A stretch of 64,000 nucleotides of DNA from Termitomyces sp. T153 (taxonomy: Eukaryota; Basidiomycota; Agaricomycetes; Agaricales; Lyophyllaceae). The stretch spans positions 806,001 through 870,000 of the forward strand of contig JACKQL020000013.1 in NCBI GenBank assembly GCA_018296165.2, read 5' to 3'. Shown piece after piece: positions 1 through 11,468 of this stretch (its first letter is position 1; each line of letters begins with the position of its first letter). Under the pieces are notes generated by a model that was given only the letters and a program-made list of their open reading frames with translations, had not been told where the DNA came from and did no database searches. The translations under genes were made by a program, and so were the position numbers.

Positions 1-623
1 CCACCATGCCACATTTTTGATCGAATTGGAAAATGCACATTATTGAAGTTACAGGAAAGACACTGGTTTGCTCTTTATCACCCGCCTATGCACCGCATTC
101 TTCCTTTGGATATTCTGTGGGCATTTTAGTTAGTCTTCGCATGTGCCTTCCAACTTGAATGTGTTAATATATATATATATTATTAGTACAATCCTCACTT
201 TTAATTATTTACCCTCTTGCAATGTCCCTGCTATGTCAATTTTCTTGCTACTCATCCTCATGTTATTCGTCTTGGCTCACACTTATCTAGTGGTGTTCGC
301 CTTTACACTGCGGAAAAAGACTTCTTCTGTCCAATGATCAATGGACACGTCACCACATGAGAGAAGCTTAACCTCATGGGCAGAAGGTGATGGTGAACGT
401 GTGGCTGCCAGCACTACAACTATGGACGGGAGAATCATTGTCACAACCTGCGATATCCTGCATACAGTGATATTTTTAGTACAATCTCTTGAACGCTGTC
501 AAATTCGTGCTTACGCCCACTGAATATGCATTTTTGCATCCACAATTCATTTTGGTACATGCTACTGGATGACAGCCGTCCACTTCAATGCGAACAGACT
601 GAGTATATCCCTGAATATTCGAA

Positions 624-971
624 ATGTCATACGTCTGGAGAATAATCGTGAACAATCAGTTATACTTAAACGACGATGGTTGGCTTGCTCACTTGCGGAG
701 TCCAGTGACTGCCAGTATCAAGATTAAACTCCGTTACGGTGCACCTCTCTCCAGCGGCACCACATGCGCCATTCTGGTTGAAGATACGACCGTTCCATTG
801 AGAGTTGATTATCAAACTTTGCGACTGTCCAGGAGCCAAATGCGCAGGCTGGGGTCCAGTATATGGAATGGCGGGGTTGGGCTACTTGAGTTTAGAGCCC
901 TCACAGCCGTTAACCGAGTATATCTACTCACTACGCCTCCTGATCCTGGGGTGCTGCAGCGGGGAGAGTAA
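624..971 (+). CDS. hypothetical 115-aa ORF, unrecognised
   Basis: An uninterrupted ATG-started frame of 115 residues beginning MSYVWRIIVNN. It has no motif I recognise, no signal peptide and no obvious membrane segment. It has a moderately basic central part (LRLSRSQMRRLG) and ends before a small intergenic stretch. In this intron-rich genome an unspliced short ORF may be a chance frame or one exon of a larger gene whose other exons lie before position 1. It is the best candidate in the first 1.6 kb; the other short frames here look random. Existence as a gene is uncertain. Confidence 0.2.
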   Translation: MSYVWRIIVNNQLYLNDDGWLAHLRSPVTASIKIKLRYGAPLSSGTTCAILVEDTTVPLRVDYQTLRLSRSQMRRLGSSIWNGGVGLLEFRALTAVNRVYLLTTPPDPGVLQRGE

Positions 972-1758
972 TTACAATTCGTGTTGACGATTACCGGTTT
1001 TACTGTCGACACGCAATTGTTCTTGAGATGGACTTCTCTAGACTTATCAGCCGTGGATGTGAACCCAACACTATTCTAAACCTACATTTGTGAGAATTGG
1101 TGACAGTAGATACTAGCGAAAGGAGAACAAAAGTAGTGAACAGGCGAGAAAAAGAATGCAAACAGGCCATACTTAAGCCCAGCTTCCAGGCTTATCCGAG
1201 AGGCTTTTAAGGGAGAATAGAAAACGTAAAGATTGCCAGAAGCAATCATGAAACACCCCCGTGCATAATCAGAGCCTAGAAGTTCGAAGCGAACGGGCTC
1301 CGATTGACAAACTTGAGGTGCTGTTTATAGTTGTGGCGTGATAAGAGAGATGATTCCTGAGTTATCTATTCTTTCCCAAGAAGTCTTTTCCAGCAAGTCG
1401 CCTTCTCAGAGCAATGCGGTCAGGATGTTGACAGGAAGTAATGATCATAGAAAGTTGAAGATACTCTATCTGTCGGAGGGCACTTCAGAAGCATAGAGAA
1501 GCGTGTGCCGTCACAGAAGAAGCATGGGTGCTGCCATTTGTGAGGTAACAGACTCAGTTGATTGTTTTTCGTCGTACGCGTGGTCAATGATCTATTTTTG
1601 AAAGAAGTAACATTTCTTATAAAAGCGGAGCTTGCTCAAGTTTAAGCAATGCTTACACCGATCGGGCCGCTCTGCTGTGGCTTAGGGTTTTCAACGTGTC
1701 TCTCTTAGTTTCGAAACGCTCGCGAAGTCTCTCCATACCACTGACCTATTTTCAAATA
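972..1758. other. intergenic region upstream of the paladin-like gene
   Basis: No open frame worth calling. The stretch is AT-rich in its last 200 bases and holds a TATA-like box at 1618-1624. It probably contains the promoter and 5' leader of the gene starting at 1759. Confidence 0.5.
1618..1624 (+). promoter_or_regulatory. TATA-like box
   Basis: The sequence TATAAAA lies 134 bases upstream of the proposed ATG at 1759. This is a plausible core promoter for the paladin-like gene. It is a motif match only; no transcription start can be seen. Confidence 0.35.
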
Positions 1759-4700
1759 ATGGCTGATCGTCTTCATGGACTTTCATTGTCAAGTGAGAGA
1801 CGTTCCGTCTCTGTTCCTATACCAATACCCCGCGGTTCGAGAGCGTCTTCTACTGAAAGACCGTCTTCCATCACCCATAGCTCTCTAGTGCGCTCCCATT
1901 TGTCCACTGAACTGACTCGTGGCGCGTCGGACAGTAGCCAAGAATCCTTAAATGACGTATCATTGGATTTAACGGGCCTCTTGCAGCGTTCGGAACCATT
2001 GGTGGTCAAGGGTAGAACAGGAAGTGTACTATCGAGGGGCTTCATTTTGAAGACCGACCACTACCCTTCAGGTACGCCCTTTGACCACTTGATACTAGAT
2101 CCATTTTCGAAAACTCGACCACGCTACGTCAATTTAGGACGCGCACTTGATCTTGATCTTAACGTTCACGGCGCGCCGAACTTTAGAGCTCCAAGAATTC
2201 GTGATTTCAACGTCTTCGGTGCCGCCCAGCCACGAACACAAGGTCTACGAGCCATTCTTTCCATCTTGCGTTGCAGGCCCGGAACACCGAATCAATCTCA
2301 TGTAGTATGGTTTTCCACCCGTGAAGAGCCCATTGGTACGTCTCGTTCCGCAGTCTATGCTTCAGAAGAGATCGCGGCTTTTGATCACTGTATGACTCAA
2401 CGGACTCTTGTATTCGTCTTCCGAGCCACATTTTCATGTAATTAATCCTATCTTTCCGTTCAGTCTATATCTCTGGCCGGCCGTTTGTACTACGAGACGC
2501 TTCTGAACCAAGACGTACCCTGTCCCTATCTGATAGAGCGGAAAATCTAGAAGCAATTGAGACTAGATTGAAGAATGACATCCTACAGGAAGCTGCAAGG
2601 TAAGCTTCAATTGACCAACATTGTATGTATCCAGTGAATAACCTTTCTCAGATATGGGAGCGTCGTTCTTACCCATAATGAAGTCACAAGTGCGTTAGCA
2701 TATTCCAGCAATTCTGCTCTGGCTCACCAAGTTAACTCAAGCTGCGAAAAGTGGTGAGGGTGCAATATTGCCAACCTGGACAGCCGTCGATCACAATAAC
2801 GTGAAGACATCTAAAGAATTATGGGAGTATATGAAAGTTGAAGGCTGGAATGTTGACGTTCGTAGTCACTATTTCTGCTCCTGAGTTGGCTTTTCTGACC
2901 TTCTACAGTATCATCGGTACGTTCTTTAATAATTTGTCAACTATTTGATACAAGAAAATTTCCAGAATACCCATATCTCCCGATCGTCCTATTGAAGTAC
3001 GCGTTTCATCGTTTCAGTATTAGAACGCTTTTGAAATACATCTAAGGATAACTACCTTGACGCCTACCTTCGAGTTATTCGCGACACTGATCCACTGAAA
3101 ACTTCTTTGGTTTTCTCTTGTGGCATGGGTGCTGTACGCACCACCTTTGCAATGGTTGCTGCTTCTCTCGTTAGGAGGAAGCAGCTGATTGCTCTAGGTA
3201 TGCCTGATCCATACGCAGGTCAACTGCCCCAAATCAGTTCTACCTCTAGTAGTAGCTCTGTCGTCAGTACAGTGAGCCAGGCAATCTTACCTTCACCACC
3301 AGTCATCTCATACCTTGATATTCAACTTCGTTGCAGCCTTCACACCCTGTAAGCCGCTCTCCTATATGCAGTTTGTTAGTGCTGATCAGTTTTAAGCAAA
3401 CGGAAGCTCGAATTTTATTAGCTCTTGAACAAGCTAACAAACAGCAGGACCTCAATAAGTCGCTACTTAGGTTGACTTATTTACTACAACAATGTAGGCA
3501 TGCGTTCAATTGCATTGGATTCCGCCTAAAACAAATAATCTATATATAAAGGTCTTCGAAACGAGAACTCGCAATCTGCCATCGAACTTCTCATGACCCA
3601 ACCTGCCCTTCTTGAAAACCTCCGCAAAGCACATATGGGTAACTATGGTGTCATTCTTAGTCTCTTAGGCTGCCTGGACAATGGATCCCGAGCAAAGAAG
3701 CTTGTAGACAAGATTATTGATGCCAGTAAGACGCTAATAGTATTGTATTGATCTGGGTCTAACGGTCATTTCAGCCGACCAAGTCACGAATTTGCGTGAA
3801 GATATTCTGAACTATCGACTCAAGTACTCATTGACCAGTATGAATGAAGCTCAAGGAGAAATTTTCTTACAAGGAGCAGTCAAGGCTCTAGAGAAATAGT
3901 ATGCGACCCGATAAAAATTCTAAATGATAAATGTGATTATCTCAACTTATTGTGTTTAAACAGTTTTTTCATGATTGCCTTTGCGAGCTATGTCGATACC
4001 TCAGGGCACCAGTTCTCTCAAAGTTTCTCTGACTGGCTGAAGGTTCGTGCAAACCTGCACAATGATTTAACAATTCTCTAATTGATAGCCTTAGGACCGA
4101 ACAGAAATCTGGAAGTGTGTACCTTCTCTGCTTTTTCTCTCGAGTAAAACCTGACACAATGTTACTGCAGTCAAATCAGATTTCTTCGCAAGTCTTATGG
4201 CTCTCGATTGAATGTCTTCAGTCCTGTGAACGACCTCTCTTCACTTTCAAAATCCAGCTTTGAAGCTCGCTCTTTGCTTCCTGGAAGGAAGAATGATGTC
4301 GCCATAGCAGGAGGTTGGGTTCTTGGAGATGAGTACTCTAACCATGTTGTCAAGGTAAGCTTCTACCGCCCAATTTCCTTGTTCTCCACTATAATACCAT
4401 GTAATAGAATCGCAGGGGAATTATCCTCCGTGAGGGGTGCGTGATGTAATTTGTCCTTGTATCTTTTTCTGCTAACTCGTGATCTATTCTCTCTACAGTA
4501 CTTTGCTCAAGTCAGACCAATGGTTAGCCGAATCAGCTCATGTAGAGCACGATGTTCGGGGCGCTATCAACTTTCGTTCTATCCCCAATACCAATATTTT
4601 CGCTCTTGGGCAACCGACGATGGCAGCGATTGATGAAGTGGTGGACATTGTTAAGGGGGCTCACTCGTCTGCACCGGGCATCGTTTGGATAACCCTTCGA

Positions 4701-7700
4701 GAGGAACCAATTGTCTATATTAACGGTGCTCCATATTGTCTGAGGCGCGAGGGTTTCTCACTCCGAAACATGAAAGGTTCGCCTTTCCCTTGTAACGCAG
4801 TTAGATGATGGTCGTTCTGATGCAGGTTGTCCAGATTATGGTGGTATATCTGCTTCTCGTCTCGAGGTATTGGAGGACAGGTTGAAAAATGATGTCATTG
4901 CTGAATTGCGTGAGTTTGGAGGGAGGTACGTATCATTGTTTTCCAAAGCCTCCTGCTAAAGAGGCCCCAGAGTTCTGCTCCACACTGAAACTGTAGATGG
5001 AACTGTCATTCCCATCTGGGAGGAAGTCACGGAAGACAACGTCGTCGTTATCAAGGATGTAATGGATGCTCGACGCCGTGTCAACGACATCGAGCTCAAG
5101 TACTACCGTATTCCGATGACTGCAGAACGACCTCCGGATTTCGTAGATCTCAATGATCTTATTGAGGTTGTGCTAAGCACTTCCACAACGAATCCTATCG
5201 TTGTCAATTGTCAGCTTGGTCGAGGCAGAAGCACGATGGCCTCGGTGGGTGTTATAAGACGAGCTACCTTTTTCCTTCTTAGCCAATCTCACTTTTTCAG
5301 ATTATTCTTCTATTAATTCGCCAATGGCTCGAACATCATCGATCATTATCAATGCCTAGTACTCCAAGATTTGTTCAACGCTCTATATCCATCGTCTCCA
5401 ACTTGGGCAATTTTGAACATTTTTCAAACAAAAGCCGTCATTCATACACCATTATTAATAGTAAATTTTCGTCTTACTAATGCCTTGCTACAATCTCATT
5501 CGTTTCAGATCTATGCAGGGTTATTCGTAAAGGCCCTATGGTCAAGAATACGGTTGATGATGCAATTGATCAATGTTCCGCTGTAGTGAACCTGCGAGAG
5601 GTTATTGAAGAATCTCGTAATCAGGCAGAAAGCGCCACGGACGAGAAACAGAAACGAGCTTTCGCGCAAAAAGGTCTGACTTCTATGATGATATGTGCCC
5701 ACTCTCTTCTTATCAACCTACAAGGACTTCAAAATCTTCGCAGATACTTTGAGCTCATTGTCTTCCAATCTTACCTCCAGACTACAGAGCCCAACACAAG
5801 AGAGTCATTGGAGAGTGTTGAAAGCTATGTCAAGAATAGGCCAGGTAGGCCATAATATCGAAGTGATCTCTTAGACATCTTTCACATTCTAGTATAGTCA
5901 TCAAGACCTTCCAGAAGGAGCTTTTTGCAGAGGGTATAGATGCTCTGAAGCCTCTGGAAAGGGTAGACCCGAAAGAAGGCATGGCAGACCCAGATGAGGT
6001 CACTCAAGTTGTAGCAAATCGTAGAGGAAGCATTCTCTCTGCATCTACTATCCTCAAGAGTGACTTTTTCCTTAACCTCCAAAAGATGTCTTTGCCAGAG
6101 TTAGTCTATCTTCCTAAAAATTCCCAAGTATCATCTTTCAAAATGTTTCTTTCTGATTTTGAACAGGCGAATAGAGGGATCCCCGAATTTCCGACGTGTA
6201 CCATTGACTCTACGTCCACTAGAACCTCAAGATTTTTCCGACAGTGACGATGTTTCGAACGTACCTAATAAATGTCTTTATGATGGAAGGATGGTGTGCG
6301 GAAGGTCAGTCAATTGTCGAGGGATGATCATGGTTAAATTGCTCAAGACCTGTTCAGTGGAATGCCGACCGTGAAAGGGTCAGTCGTTCTGTTTATCTGT
6401 GAAGTTGTCGTTGATATTCATAGAATCTTATGCTGCACAGCTACAAACGGGCTTTGGAAAGGGTAGACGCTGGACCAGGAGGCAAAAATATGGTGTTCTG
6501 GACTTCATTGCGAGAAGTAGGTCTACAGTTTCAAATAGACCTTTGATGATGTTCTCAATACGTCTACTAGGAACCTGTCGTCTACGTGACTGGTCGTCCA
6601 CATGTCCTTCGACTTGTCGACCGACCATTGGAGAACCTTGAGTGAGTAAGCAGTTTCGAACTTTGAAAGTTGTGTGCTCAGTTATCTACAGGGCAACTGG
6701 AGTTAAGACATATGTGGTTGAAAGAATGGAAGAGAATTTCAAGAAGGATGTCCTGCGTGAACTCAGAAGCCATGGACGTATCCTTCTACACGACGAGCTC
6801 GAGGAGAGGCCTGGCACTTTCTCCGTCGTTCCTATTTGGGAAACTGTTGCAGAAGATGAAATTTTGACGCCTAAAGATGTTATTGACAGAATCAAGAAAG
6901 AGGGCTATAGGGTTTGTTAAATTAATATTCCTTGGGAATCTCATGGTATGATCTGACCGTTGATACTCTAGATTGACTATGCTCGGATTGCTATTGTACG
7001 CATTCACGTCTCCATCGAAGATGAGAGACAATAATCACTCTGTTTAGACTGATGAACAAGCTCCCCTTCCTGATGCGCTATGGCAACTCTTTGAACGTGT
7101 CAGAGGCGGTTTGTTGCAAGCGGGTGACTTTGTCTTTAATTGTCAGATGGGCCGCGGGCGGACGACCACGGGCATGGTGGCGGCATGTTTGATCTCGTCC
7201 ACTATGCACTCAGACTGGGATGGGGAGAGCTCAGCAATCGTTAAGTATGAACCATCGACGGAGATTTACGATGCCATTGACGGACTCTCGGAAGAGGAAG
7301 CGTACTTGCATGGTATTGATATTCATTGTTCGTGTTCCATGCTACAAGACTGATATCCTGATACAGGAGAGTATAAGACCATTTTGCAACTCGTCGGCGT
7401 TCTTTCACACGGAAAGGCGGCGAAAAGATTAACAGATAGGGCAATTGACTTGATGCAAGATGTGCAGAACTTACGTCATGCTATCTATGAGTAAGATTCG
7501 TTTGCTACAATCACTTAACTTTCAACGTTGACGTTGACGGTCATCTGCAGCTATAAACTCAAGGTTGACGCATGCGAGAAAGGTACCAGCAAAGAGCGTA
7601 AATTACGCAGTATTACTGTGAACTACCTGTAAGGAGCTTCCACGCTAACTTTCCAGCGCTGATATCATTATCTTTTCCACTTTTCCATCTAGGTATCGCT

Positions 7701-7834
7701 ACGGCGCGTTGATTGTTTTTGCAAATTATCTGATCGAGATGAAAGATCTGGTCAGAGTTGTAGTTCCTTTTCCCGAATGGCTGCGTACCCACAGAGAAAT
7801 TACGAAACTACTTGAGAGGGAGTCTTTAGATTAG
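1759..7834 (+). CDS. paladin-like inositol-hexakisphosphate-domain phosphatase, three tandem modules
   Basis: A long multi-exon gene encoding a PALD1/paladin-type protein of the PTP-like phytase superfamily. Three modules follow one another. Each has a REEP(I)-type loop (REEPI near 2325, REEPIVYINGAPYCLR near 4700, and VYVTGRPHVLRLVDRPLENL near 6590) followed by a CX5R P-loop. The P-loops are CGMGAVRTT (Cys codon 3119-3121), CQLGRGRST (5209-5211) and CQMGRGRTT (7141-7143). Short GT-AG introns separate roughly twenty exons. The start is the ATG at 1759, giving MADRLHGLSLSS; the open frame extends upstream only to a GTG at 1696. The N-terminus is Ser/Arg-rich and looks disordered. Stop TAG is at 7832-7834. 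Paladins act on signalling and inositol-phosphate or lipid substrates in animals; the fungal substrate is not known. The family call is firm; enzymatic activity is inferred from intact Cys and Arg. Confidence 0.88.
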
Positions 7835-8030
7835 ATGGATATCGTCTTGTAGATCGTTTTATGTATGTACTTATATGTCTTTCTCTCGAGCAAGGCCGGG
7901 GAAATGATGTTGTAGCAATTATGGGGTATAGTATAACGATCGAAATGCGGGATTTACCATTTTAGTGGAATATGTTGATGCGCTTGTTGCTTCCGCCCAA
8001 GGTTTTGAGGTTTTGTGGTAGGGCTATTCC

Positions 8031-10121
8031 ATGCCGCCACTCTGCTTCGCATACTACTGTTCTGGTCATGGTGAGCACCAGAAATTTCTTAGATTGGCCA
8101 TGCTGACAGGTTGCGCAGGTTACGGGCACGCAACGCGTGTATCAGCATTCGCATGTCATCTCTTGAATCTACCTACTGTAGAGCGACCGACCGTATACAT
8201 CACTTCCTCGGCGCCAAAGCATGTTTTCGCAGAGAGTATCGCGCTTGGGGCACGGTATCGTTATGCCGAGATTGATCCTGTCATTGTTCAACCACTTGCG
8301 TAAGTGAACGCCACTCTTGCTTCGGGATACATCAGTCCGTCAGTCGCTGATACGTTGAACGACAGATATCGTGTAGATCGCCAGAAGAGTGTTGAGGTCC
8401 TGAAATCGTTTCTCTCTCGGAAGGATGACATTCTAGAAACGGAACGAAGATGGCTTGAAGAGATTGGGGCCCATGCTGTCCTCAGTGATGCAGCATTCCT
8501 GGGCTGGTGAGTAGGTTATTCTTGTGCAAGCTAGAAAATGTCTCTGAATCAGCTTGTTCATAGTCTTGCTGCCAATTCAACAGGTATACCCTCCATCTTG
8601 ATCACCAATTTCACATTCGACTCGGTGTATAGTTACCTATCTACACCACTCATGCAGGTAGATCTTGAGGTGTCATCCCAGCTAGACTACCTTGCGCCCA
8701 AAGACAATTTTACAGCTCTCGTGCCAGACATACCTGTTGCTTCTGCAGAGATTGATCCTCTGGTAGCGCAGATACATGAAGGTTACCGTTGTGCGGACCT
8801 CCTTCTCCTCCTGCCCGGATATATACCCATACCATCGTTCCCGATATACCCTTCACTTCCGGCACCGGACTGGGTAGATGCATCTTCAAATACATTGCAT
8901 GCGGACATCGTAGAATACCTGTCATGGACGCCTTCACCACGCGTTCTTCATCCTAGTGTCCCATTGCGTTCCTCTTCACATTTACCCCCGAGGCCAAACC
9001 CCCCTCGTTCTATTGTTTCTGCTCCCCTTCTCGTTCGCCCGCCTACTGCTACACCTTCACCATACACCGACGAAGGCCGTGCCCGTCTTCTTTCTTCCAT
9101 TGGAGTTCCTCCCGAACTTCATGATCCTGCCCAGACCAAAATCCTTATCGTATCATTCGGGGGCCAAGTCTTCCGTGCTCCAAGCCGTTCTCCAAGCAGG
9201 AACCACAGTCGCAGCAATACACCTAGTCCCTCGCCGATCATGCCATCAAGTCCATGCTCAGAAGTGCCGCCATCTCCGATGAGCTCTATCCCACCACGGC
9301 TTGCAACCCCGTCACACATCTGGATCCCTGGTGCCCCTCCTACATCTATACCTCCCGCATCCGCATCCACAGCGCCCTCGACCTCGTACTTCGATGTCCC
9401 AGAGGTCACAACGTTACCACCCACTCCTAATTCATTGCAGACGTCATTCAACATAAGCCCGCCCTGCTTCGACGAGGACAACGACCCATTCGACGCTCGA
9501 CTGCTCCCTGACGAGTCGTGGATCGCGATCGTATGCGGTGCGTCGAAGGAAAAGTGGAGCGAGGACGATAAGGCCGCGGGGCTCCCCGATGGATTCTATG
9601 TTGCGCCAAGAGACGTGTACATGCCTGACCTAACAGCCGTTGGAGATGTTCTGTTAGGCAAGTTGGTGAGTCTTCTCTGAGTTCCTCGTCTACCTTGGCA
9701 ACTACGATGTTCATCTTGCCCGACATTCCAGGGGTATGGGACTGTGTCGGAGTGTGTCGATGCATGTACACCTTTCGTCTATGGTATGCTTTTTGGGGAT
9801 AGTTATTCTCTTGGGTGGCTTATCAGCGTCCCCACAGTATCACGTCCTCTTTTCATAGAAGAACATGGTTTAAGACTGCTTCTTGATAACGAAGGAGTAG
9901 GTGTGGAGCTGTCAAGGCAGTCGTATGAGGCAGGTGATTGGGCGTTCGCGGTTGAGGAAGCATGGATGCGGGGGAAAGGGGCGAAGGAGCTAAAGAGGAC
10001 TGAGGCTTTCGCGGGGATAGGGATGGACAACAAGAGGAAGGAAGGACTTGAGTTGGCACGGAAGGTTGTTTCATGGACTCAAGACTGGTGGATAAACTTG
10101 AGGGTGAGTAATCGAAAGTAA
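8031..10121 (+). CDS. GT-B-fold protein resembling the N-terminal half of arabinokinase (ARA1)
   Basis: Splicing introns 8071-8118, 8300-8365, 8507-8563, 9666-9731 and 9784-9837 gives one continuous protein. It starts MPPLCFAYYCSGHGYGHATR. GHGYGHATR is the nucleotide-sugar-like motif of the ARA1 N-terminal glycosyltransferase-like domain. Further support is ILITNFTFD, ILIVSFGGQVF, DESWIAIVCGASKEKW, GFYVAPRDVYMPDL and LLGKLGYGTVSEC. A Ser/Pro-rich segment of roughly 100 residues (genomic about 9170-9470) interrupts the fold between FGGQVF and DESWIAIV. The GHMP kinase half of plant arabinokinase is absent, so arabinose kinase activity is not expected. It may bind or transfer a UDP-sugar. The intron at 8071-8118 is essential, because it joins GHG to YGHATR. 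The family is recognised with good confidence; the reaction is unknown. Confidence 0.8.
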
Positions 10122-11468
10122 TCTTTGATAGATAGATGTCTCAGGACTCAGGTTTGATATGGGTTGGATCGAATAGTTGAAAGTAATCTTTTACAGATAG
10201 ATACCCTGGCGATAGAAGTTGTAAGTTAGTTTAGACTCGAAAGATATTCGATGCGATAAGGATGTAGACTAGTAGGATAAATGAAGGGAACACCACGTTT
10301 ATCTGGAGTAAGTATATTATACAAAGATTGTATTGTCCTAAGTGAGGTTAGCTTCAGTCAGAGCTTACAGAGAACATGACAAGTATGCCATAATAGGAAT
10401 ACTTGTTCTACGCAATTCAAACTGGAGTTCGCAAAATTGAACATGCTATCTCCCGAATTTGGACTTTGAGTTAATTTCCTGATGTTTGACGGGAAGATAC
10501 CAGCGATCGTGCCTTGATATAGACGTCAGAGCAGAATTATGTCCACACGTTTGTGAGAGTGCTTATTGAGGGCCGATAAGGAATTTGGACTCGTGCGAGC
10601 ATTTTCGACCAAGATAGAGTAATGAATGCTCAGCTGCTCTTTTACGAGGTTTATCGCATGCGTTCATGGATATGTTGAAACGAGTGAGTTTTTTTAGGGT
10701 CCGAAATGGGTAAATTCCGGACACCCATCCGAGCAAGTCGGTGAGTTTGTAAAACTTTACCCCGTCATAACTGCAGTTCTGACCCACACACGGGACCGGT
10801 TTTAAGAATGGTTAGATCCACCTGTGGTAGCCTTCGAGAAACATCGATCTTTCTATCAAGCACTTCCCTGGCGCCTCATTGAAGTTTCCTGTGACTCCTT
10901 TGAGACTCAGGAAAGAGAGAGATATAGTATCAGACGGACGAGGCATACAATCAGGCGAGCAAGTCTGCATCCATGATACGAGAGGGGGACGATGCTTCAG
11001 TCTTGGGAGCGAATAAGCCATGGATGAATAATAGAGTTCTGACCCAACTACTTTCAATCGGTATTTTGCGACCGTGCCGTGGAGTTTTCCCTTTACACGT
11101 TGATTTGAGTAGTGTACCGTCACTACTACCCTGGACGTCATCATAGTATGGTTCTGAGTAAAGTAGTCATGAAAACGAACCATCTGGTGCACCTTCCACG
11201 ATAAGTTTAGGACGCGGGAGAGGAAGGCCTATCATAACCAAGAGTTCTCTCCACTATAGGGGAATATCGAAGATTGGGGTCTGGGGCAGACTATTCTGTT
11301 GTCTCTGGTTCCCACCAATTTGAATAGATACGGAGTTCAGTCCTGGACAATATATAATCGCCAGTTTCGAATGGAGGTGCGATAAATGACGCGATATAGA
11401 GTGGGCCAAATGGGGCGAAACTCGGCAAGTTGTAATTGGACCCACCATCGGAGCTCTGACTGACCACC
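10122..11468. other. intergenic, no supported gene
   Basis: About 1.35 kb with only unconvincing short frames on the minus strand (for example 10812-11192). I find no conserved motif. The first 150 bases carry small direct echoes of 'gatagatag...ttgaaagtaatctt', which look like 3' untranslated sequence. The last part probably holds the promoter of the transporter gene at 11469. Confidence 0.4.
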
